Part shown: in pieces, positions 59,870-64,000 of the stretch
How positions within the stretch are numbered: position 1 is the stretch's first letter
How the letters are laid out: each line of letters starts with the position of its first letter
Source of the DNA: Tateyamaria sp947503385
GTDB taxonomy: Bacteria > Pseudomonadota > Alphaproteobacteria > Rhodobacterales > Rhodobacteraceae
Assembly (NCBI RefSeq): GCF_051195235.1
Contig: NZ_JBNFZM010000001.1
Location: 558,001-622,000 of the forward strand
DNA: 64,000 nt
Direction: 5' to 3'
Notes under the pieces: model-generated
The model's input: the letters and a program-made list of their open reading frames with translations, nothing else
What the model was told of the DNA's origin: nothing
The model's database searches: none
Position numbers and translations under genes: made by a program

Positions 59870-60613
59870 CTAAAACGGCAGCACAGCGTCGAGCACCTGC
59901 TGACCCAACCGCGGTTGTTGCACGTCGGAAATCTGTCCGCGGCCCCCATAAGACACGCGCGCTGACGCGATCTTGTCATAGGTGATTTCGTTCTGACGCG
60001 AGATATCTTCGGGGCGCACATAGCCCGACACCAACAACTCTCGCAATTCGTAATTCACCCGCAATTCCTGCGAGCCGGAAATCGACAATACCCCGTTGGG
60101 CAACACATCCAGAATCGTCGCGGCCACGCGCAACGTCAGCTTTTCGTTGCGTTTGACGGACCCATCGCCGCTGGAATTGCTGCGAGAATTGATCGCGACC
60201 AGTTCGGCGCTCGACGCCCCCTCGGGCAGGTTTTCGTCGAGGCGTTGCGGAAGACCGCCAAGTTGCGGGATACCCAGCGTTTCCGAGCCCGAGCGAGACC
60301 GCTCTGTTTCGTTGGAAATCTCTGCGCTTTCGTCGATCTCGATGACGACGGTCAGGATGTCGCCGCGCTGAACGGCCCGCCTGTCGCCCAACAACGACCC
60401 CCGTTGCCCCGACCACAAAGATGCCTGATCCAGAGGCACCTCTTCTTCGATGGTCCGGGGGAGCGTCGCAGACACCATTGCGGAATGTTCTTGTGACGCG
60501 AGCGGGTTGGAAAAGGAGGGAGCCTTGCCCAGATGATCTGCACGTCCGCAAGCTGTGAGAGCCAAACCACAAGTTCCAACCAAGAAGAGGCGGCAAAATG
60601 ACATCTTTTTCAT
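59870..60613 (-). CDS. flgH: Flagellar L-ring lipoprotein FlgH
   Basis: Outer-membrane L-ring subunit, 247 residues. Lipoprotein signal MKKMSFCRLFLVGTCGLALTAC, then the FlgH core: SLWSGQRGSLLGDRRAVQRGDILTVVIEIDESAEISNETERSRSG and LSISGSQELRVNYELRELLVSGYVRPEDISRQNEITYDKIASARVSYGGRG. It overlaps flgA by four bases. Confidence 0.96.
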   Translation of the reverse strand: MKKMSFCRLFLVGTCGLALTACGRADHLGKAPSFSNPLASQEHSAMVSATLPRTIEEEVPLDQASLWSGQRGSLLGDRRAVQRGDILTVVIEIDESAEISNETERSRSGSETLGIPQLGGLPQRLDENLPEGASSAELVAINSRSNSSGDGSVKRNEKLTLRVAATILDVLPNGVLSISGSQELRVNYELRELLVSGYVRPEDISRQNEITYDKIASARVSYGGRGQISDVQQPRLGQQVLDAVLPF

Positions 60614-61026
60614 TGTGTTACCTTTATTGTTCCGTCTGCCTGAACAAGTCCGAACAGGGTTGCCCGCGATTGCAGGTTCATGATGCGGATCCGGTCCCCG
60701 ACCCCGCCACGTTCCATTGCGCGGCCTTCGGTCGTGATGCTGAGGCCGGACGTGCGAAAACTGAGCGGGACGATCTGATTGCGGTTCACGATGGCGGGCG
60801 GACCAATGGCGTCAAACGCAATGGGACGTCCGGCATAAAGCGCCACGCGCGCTTCTTGACCGGCAACGTCTGTGATGCGGTCGAACGCGCCGTCATGCGC
60901 GCCGTCGCGGATCGTCAAATCCTGCACGGTGATCAACGTGCCTGGGCGCAATGTGCGCGTCGGCGTGACCACATCGGCCGCAACCATCTGCGCGCCAAGA
61001 AGGAATGCAAGAACCCAACGTATCAT
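60610..61026 (-). CDS. flgA: P-ring assembly chaperone FlgA
   Basis: Periplasmic chaperone for P-ring assembly, 138 residues. A signal peptide (MIRWVLAFLLGAQMVAAD) leads into a SAF domain: RTLRPGTLITVQDLTIRDG, AGQEARVALYAGRPIAFDAIG and a C-terminal GVGDRIRIMNLQSRATLFGLVQADGTIKV. Shorter than E. coli FlgA because the N-terminal domain is missing, common in alphaproteobacteria. Overlaps flgG and flgH by four bases each. Confidence 0.88.
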   Translation of the reverse strand: MIRWVLAFLLGAQMVAADVVTPTRTLRPGTLITVQDLTIRDGAHDGAFDRITDVAGQEARVALYAGRPIAFDAIGPPAIVNRNQIVPLSFRTSGLSITTEGRAMERGGVGDRIRIMNLQSRATLFGLVQADGTIKVTQ

Positions 61027-61808
61027 CTGACTTGCGCCATCGCCCCCATCATCTGATCCGCCGCAGAGATCACCTTGGAATTCATCTCGTATCCGCGCTG
61101 AGCGGCGATCAGGTCCGTGATTTCGCGCACCGCGTCCACGGAGCTGTCTTCGAGAAAGCCTTGGCGGAGGGTGGCAAGACCATCCTCGCCCGGTGTCGAC
61201 AACAGCGGTGGCCCCGACGCCTCGGTCTCGGAAAAGAGATTGCTGCCCAGCGCCTCAAGACCCTTGGCATTGGCGAAACCGGCAATGTCGAATTGTCCGA
61301 TCAACTGCGCCTCGGTCGTTTCGGCAAAATAGACGTACACCTCACCATCGGCATTGATTGACACACTGCGCGCGTCATTGGGGATCACAATCTCCGGCGA
61401 GACGGGATAGCCGTCCGACGTGACAATCACCCCCTCAGCCGTACGTTTGAGAGCACCATCGCGGGTGTAAGCGGTCTGGCCAGAGGGTAACGTCACCTCT
61501 AGAAACCCGTTGCCATCAAGCGCCACGTCGAGATCGCCGCCGGTCGCAGACAGCGACCCTTGGGCGAGGTTCACCGAAACGGCGGATGGACGCACGCCCA
61601 AGCCCAACTGCACCCCGGTCGGCAACACGGTCCCGTCGGATGCGTTGATCGAACCGGGTCGTGTCATCTGCTGGTAGTGCAGATCGGCGAATTCGGCACG
61701 CCGGGCGTTGTAGCCCGTGGTGCTCATGTTCGCGAGGTTGTTCGAGATCGTCTCGACCCGCATTTGCTGGGCCAACATCCCTGTGGCTGCAATTTTCAGA
61801 GCGCGCAT
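61023..61808 (-). CDS. flgG: Flagellar distal rod protein FlgG
   Basis: Distal rod subunit, 261 residues, exported without signal peptide. N-terminus ALKIAATGMLAQQMRVETISNNLANMSTTGYNARRAEFADLHYQ and C-terminus TDLIAAQRGYEMNSKVISAADQMMGAMAQVR are diagnostic. Lies ten bases after flgF. Confidence 0.96.
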   Translation of the reverse strand: MRALKIAATGMLAQQMRVETISNNLANMSTTGYNARRAEFADLHYQQMTRPGSINASDGTVLPTGVQLGLGVRPSAVSVNLAQGSLSATGGDLDVALDGNGFLEVTLPSGQTAYTRDGALKRTAEGVIVTSDGYPVSPEIVIPNDARSVSINADGEVYVYFAETTEAQLIGQFDIAGFANAKGLEALGSNLFSETEASGPPLLSTPGEDGLATLRQGFLEDSSVDAVREITDLIAAQRGYEMNSKVISAADQMMGAMAQVR

Positions 61809-61818
61809 AAGTCTCTCC

Positions 61819-62538
61819 TCAGTTCGATTTCATCATCGCGTCCATGGCACGACGCACACGTTCATCCTCGGAATCGAGAAAACTCTGACCCATCTCATAG
61901 GCGCGCTGCACCTCGATCATCCGCGCCAGTTGCGTAATCGGATCAACATTCGACGCCTCTACAAATCCCTGAAGCACACGTGCGTTTTCTGCCGGTTCGA
62001 ACCCGCCATCCGCACGGAACATCACGCCGCCCTCGCGCACCAGATCATCTGCCGCGACGGGTTGGACAATTCCAACCTGCCCCACCAAAACACCGTCGGC
62101 GCTGATGGTGCCGTCGGGGGAAATGGCGATGCTGCGGGCATCCGGCGGTACAAAGACCGGTGCGCCGCCCGCATCAAGAACGCGGTTGCCGTCGAACGTC
62201 ACAAGATCGCCCTCGGCATTGGGGGAAAAGCCACCCGCGCGTGTCAGGCGTTCGCCTTGTGCCGTTTCAATCAGGAAAAACCCGTTGCCTTCAATGGCAA
62301 GGTCGTACGTGCCGCCGGTCTGATCCAGCGTGCCCTGTTCAAAGGACGTTCGCCGCACATTGGCCTGCCCCATCGACAATGACGGCGCCCCATCAACAGA
62401 GCTGACATATTCGGAGAATACGACCCCCTCCTGACGGTATCCGGTGGTTGCAGCATTGGCGATATTGTTCGCAACGATCTGCATTTCGCGCATCAATCCG
62501 TTCTGGCGCGTCAATGCGATATACCCTGTACTGTCCAT
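61819..62538 (-). CDS. flgF: Flagellar proximal rod protein FlgF
   Basis: Proximal rod subunit, 239 residues. N-terminus GYIALTRQNGLMREMQIVANNIANAATTGYRQEGVVFSEY and C-terminal LARMIEVQRAYEMGQSFLDSEDERVRRAMD show the rod-protein fold; GNGFFLIETAQGERLTRAGGFSPNAEGDLV is the FlgF/G core. One base separates it from fliQ. Confidence 0.94.
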   Translation of the reverse strand: MDSTGYIALTRQNGLMREMQIVANNIANAATTGYRQEGVVFSEYVSSVDGAPSLSMGQANVRRTSFEQGTLDQTGGTYDLAIEGNGFFLIETAQGERLTRAGGFSPNAEGDLVTFDGNRVLDAGGAPVFVPPDARSIAISPDGTISADGVLVGQVGIVQPVAADDLVREGGVMFRADGGFEPAENARVLQGFVEASNVDPITQLARMIEVQRAYEMGQSFLDSEDERVRRAMDAMMKSN

Positions 62539-62539
62539 G

Positions 62540-62809
62540 TTATCCTCCGACGATCAGCGGAACGAGCTGGTTTTGAAAAAACGAGACCATCGTCTGGGTC
62601 ATGAAGCCCATCGAAATCCAGAACACCGCGACAATCGCTGCCAGTTTCGGCACAAAGGTCAGCGTCATTTCCTGAATGGACGTCAGCGCCTGCACGAGCC
62701 CGATTGAAACCCCGGCCAGCAGCGCAACCGTCAGGATCGGCACCGACACGATGACGGCGATCCAGAGCGCATGGCGCAACGTGTCGTAAAAGATGATCTC
62801 TTCGATCAT
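62540..62809 (-). CDS. fliQ: Flagellar export gate protein FliQ
   Basis: Small export-gate protein of 89 residues with two membrane segments (LWIAVIVSVPILTVALLAGVSIGLVQALTSIQEMTLTFVPK; IVAVFWISMGFMTQTMVSFFQ). The family core GLVQALTSIQEMTLTFVPK is well kept. It overlaps fliE by one base. Confidence 0.95.
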   Translation of the reverse strand: MIEEIIFYDTLRHALWIAVIVSVPILTVALLAGVSIGLVQALTSIQEMTLTFVPKLAAIVAVFWISMGFMTQTMVSFFQNQLVPLIVGG

Positions 62810-63093
62810 CAGACAGGCATCCGCAGGATTTCCTGATAGGCTTCGACGACGCGGTTACGGACGGTCACTGCCGTTTCAACGGCCAATTCTGTCTGTGCCA
62901 AAGCCTGAACGAGCGCATGGGGATCCACGTCGCCGACCATCGCTTTTTGCGATACGGCCTCGCTTTCGGCGAGCGTGTTGGCAAAATCGGCGGCCATCTG
63001 GCCGAACATGCTGTTGCCAGAACCTTCTGTGGGTTGCGTGGCCGGGCGAGAGGACGCATAGCCCTGCGCGGCAGAGACGATCATCGATTCCAT
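62809..63093 (-). CDS. fliE: Flagellar hook-basal body protein FliE
   Basis: Joins the MS-ring to the rod. The 94-residue protein has the conserved C-terminal half DFANTLAESEAVSQKAMVGDVDPHALVQALAQTELAVETAVTVRNRVVEAYQEILRMPV. GGAGTT lies before the start. It follows flgC by 27 bases. Confidence 0.94.
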   Translation of the reverse strand: MESMIVSAAQGYASSRPATQPTEGSGNSMFGQMAADFANTLAESEAVSQKAMVGDVDPHALVQALAQTELAVETAVTVRNRVVEAYQEILRMPV

Positions 63094-63120
63094 TCTGGAA
63101 CTCCTTTGTTTGCGCGGGCT

Positions 63121-63507
63121 TTACCGGCGCAGCAGTTGCATCAACCCGGACGACATCTGCCGGGCCTGTTCGAACATTTTCAGGTTGGCTTCGTAGCTGC
63201 GCTGCGCTTCGCGCGCGTCGGCAAGCTCAATCAAAAGCTGTACATTCGATCCTTCGTAATGCCCGGAGCCATCCGCCATGGGATGCGACGGGTCAAAAAT
63301 CCGGTCCAAAGGCCGGTCATCCAATGACATCCGCCCAACCTCGACCTGCGACACGCCATCTTTCATGCGCACATCAAAGGGAATGGTCTTGCGACGGTAG
63401 CCGGGTGTGTCTGCGTTCGAGATATTCTCCGACAGATGCCGCAACCGCGACGCCTGCGCCTGCAGGCCACTTGTCGAGATACTCAGCGCTTTTCCAAATT
63501 CACTCAT
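63121..63507 (-). CDS. flgC: Flagellar proximal rod protein FlgC
   Basis: Proximal rod subunit, 128 residues. N-terminus ALSISTSGLQAQASRLRHLSENISNADTPGYRRKTIPFD and a C-terminal SNVQLLIELADAREAQRSYEANLKMFEQARQM match FlgC. Eleven bases after flgB. Confidence 0.95.
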   Translation of the reverse strand: MSEFGKALSISTSGLQAQASRLRHLSENISNADTPGYRRKTIPFDVRMKDGVSQVEVGRMSLDDRPLDRIFDPSHPMADGSGHYEGSNVQLLIELADAREAQRSYEANLKMFEQARQMSSGLMQLLRR

Positions 63508-63518
63508 GCCAACGCACC

Positions 63519-63908
63519 TTATTGCCGACCAAGGCTCGTGCGCAGGATCGTGAGCGCGGAGCGGTAGATTGCGAGAGACCGGTCGTGCTGTCGTTTGGCG
63601 TCGGTGCCGCGCAACATTTCTGCGTCGATGGACACCGAGTTGCCATCGGGCGACGCAAAGCTTGGGTCTTTTTCGATCATGGTGCGCGCGTCGGCGGCGC
63701 GACCGTGCAAGTGCCCGTCTCGTGTAGCGCGCTGCATCCCGCCGCTGGATTCAGCGGGCGCATAGATGTCTTTGAACGACGGCAAATCGCGGGCGACATA
63801 ACCCGGCGTGTCGGCATTTGCGACATTCTGGGCAACGACGGCCTGCTTTTGTCCAGCGTGGACAGCCATGGCGTAAGCGGTTTCAAAAACGGTCAGTCTT
63901 TGGAACAT
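63519..63908 (-). CDS. flgB: Flagellar proximal rod protein FlgB
   Basis: Proximal rod subunit, 129 residues, first of the operon flgB-flgC-fliE-fliQ-flgF-flgG-flgA-flgH-fliL2. The QKAVVAQNVANADTPGYVARDL-type segment and the C-terminal DRSLAIYRSALTILRTSLGRQ are typical. Start at 63908 with GGAGAAG upstream; an in-frame ATG further upstream has no better site. Confidence 0.93.
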   Translation of the reverse strand: MFQRLTVFETAYAMAVHAGQKQAVVAQNVANADTPGYVARDLPSFKDIYAPAESSGGMQRATRDGHLHGRAADARTMIEKDPSFASPDGNSVSIDAEMLRGTDAKRQHDRSLAIYRSALTILRTSLGRQ

Positions 63909-63931
63909 CGGGGCTTCTCCCTCGATTGATT

Positions 63932-63946
63932 TCAACCAAGGCTTAA
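63932..63946. promoter_or_regulatory. CtrA-like site between flgB and the gene starting at 63991
   Basis: TCAA-CCAAGGC-TTAA, one mismatch from TTAA-N7-TTAA, in the divergent promoter region. Confidence 0.45.
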
Positions 63947-63990
63947 GGGTGATTCCTTTAAAAACGGTTTGCGAACATTTGGAGAACCCG

Positions 63991-64000
63991 ATGACACAGC
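63991..64000 (+). CDS. Start of a gene cut by the window edge (possibly fliI)
   Basis: ATG ACA CAG follows GGAG by six bases and is divergent from flgB. In related roseobacter clusters the export ATPase gene fliI lies here, but only three codons are visible, so identity is inferred from order alone. Confidence 0.4.

Overview
The window is GC-rich DNA from an alphaproteobacterium, most likely a Rhodobacterales (Roseobacter-type) marine bacterium. This rests on gene content and order: a six-gene glycerol ABC transporter, a TAXI-type TRAP transporter, a NasTS/NrtABC/NirBD/NasA nitrate assimilation operon, and a flagellar cluster in the order known from roseobacters, with CtrA-like sites in front of its operons. 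No rRNA, tRNA, CRISPR array, prophage or insertion sequence was seen.

Layout. 1-5.1 kb: housekeeping genes (MFS transporter, murein endopeptidase MepA, esterase-like protein, queuosine-precursor transporter, STAS-like protein, ArfB, a 59-residue lipoprotein) plus a small unit at about 3.84-4.02 kb that carries a 15-base match to the complement of the 16S rRNA 3' end and a strong terminator. 5.2-11.6 kb: glycerol uptake operon glpVSTPQU. 11.7-13.9 kb: BlaI/BlaR1-like regulator pair and a glutathione S-transferase. 14.0-19.0 kb: TAXI-TRAP binding protein, fused TRAP permease and a sulfatase-family hydrolase. 19.1-33.1 kb: nitrate assimilation, with NasT and NasS sensing nitrate, an ANTAR-type antitermination leader, ABC nitrate uptake (NrtA, NrtB, double ATPase), NADH nitrite reductase (NirB, NirD), molybdenum nitrate reductase (NasA), a TrpD2-like protein and sirohaem synthase CysG.

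33.1-35.4 kb: an apparently acquired, less GC-rich island holding an XRE controller, an HNH endonuclease and a D12-class adenine methyltransferase, read as a type II restriction-modification system. A composite repeat found once more at 5.2 kb lies on its left side. 35.5-40.1 kb: NAD salvage (PncB, PncA), a small membrane protein, the tRNA hydroxylation protein TrhO and an alpha/beta hydrolase.

40.1-64.0 kb: one large flagellar locus. It encodes the motor (MotA, MotB, MotE-like), hook and junction proteins (FlgE, FlgK, FlgL), rings (FlgI, FlgH, FliF), rod (FlgB, FlgC, FlgF, FlgG, FliE), export gate (FlhA, FlhB, FliP, FliQ, FliR), FliN, FliH, two FliL paralogues and several uncharacterised cluster proteins. 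fliC, fliG, fliM and flgD are not in the window, and an ATG at 63991 probably begins another flagellar gene. The points most worth a second look are the 16S-complementary RNA, the restriction-modification island and its repeat, the nas leader, and two ABC ATPase pairs whose motif losses are reciprocal, so that each should have one working and one degenerate ATP site.
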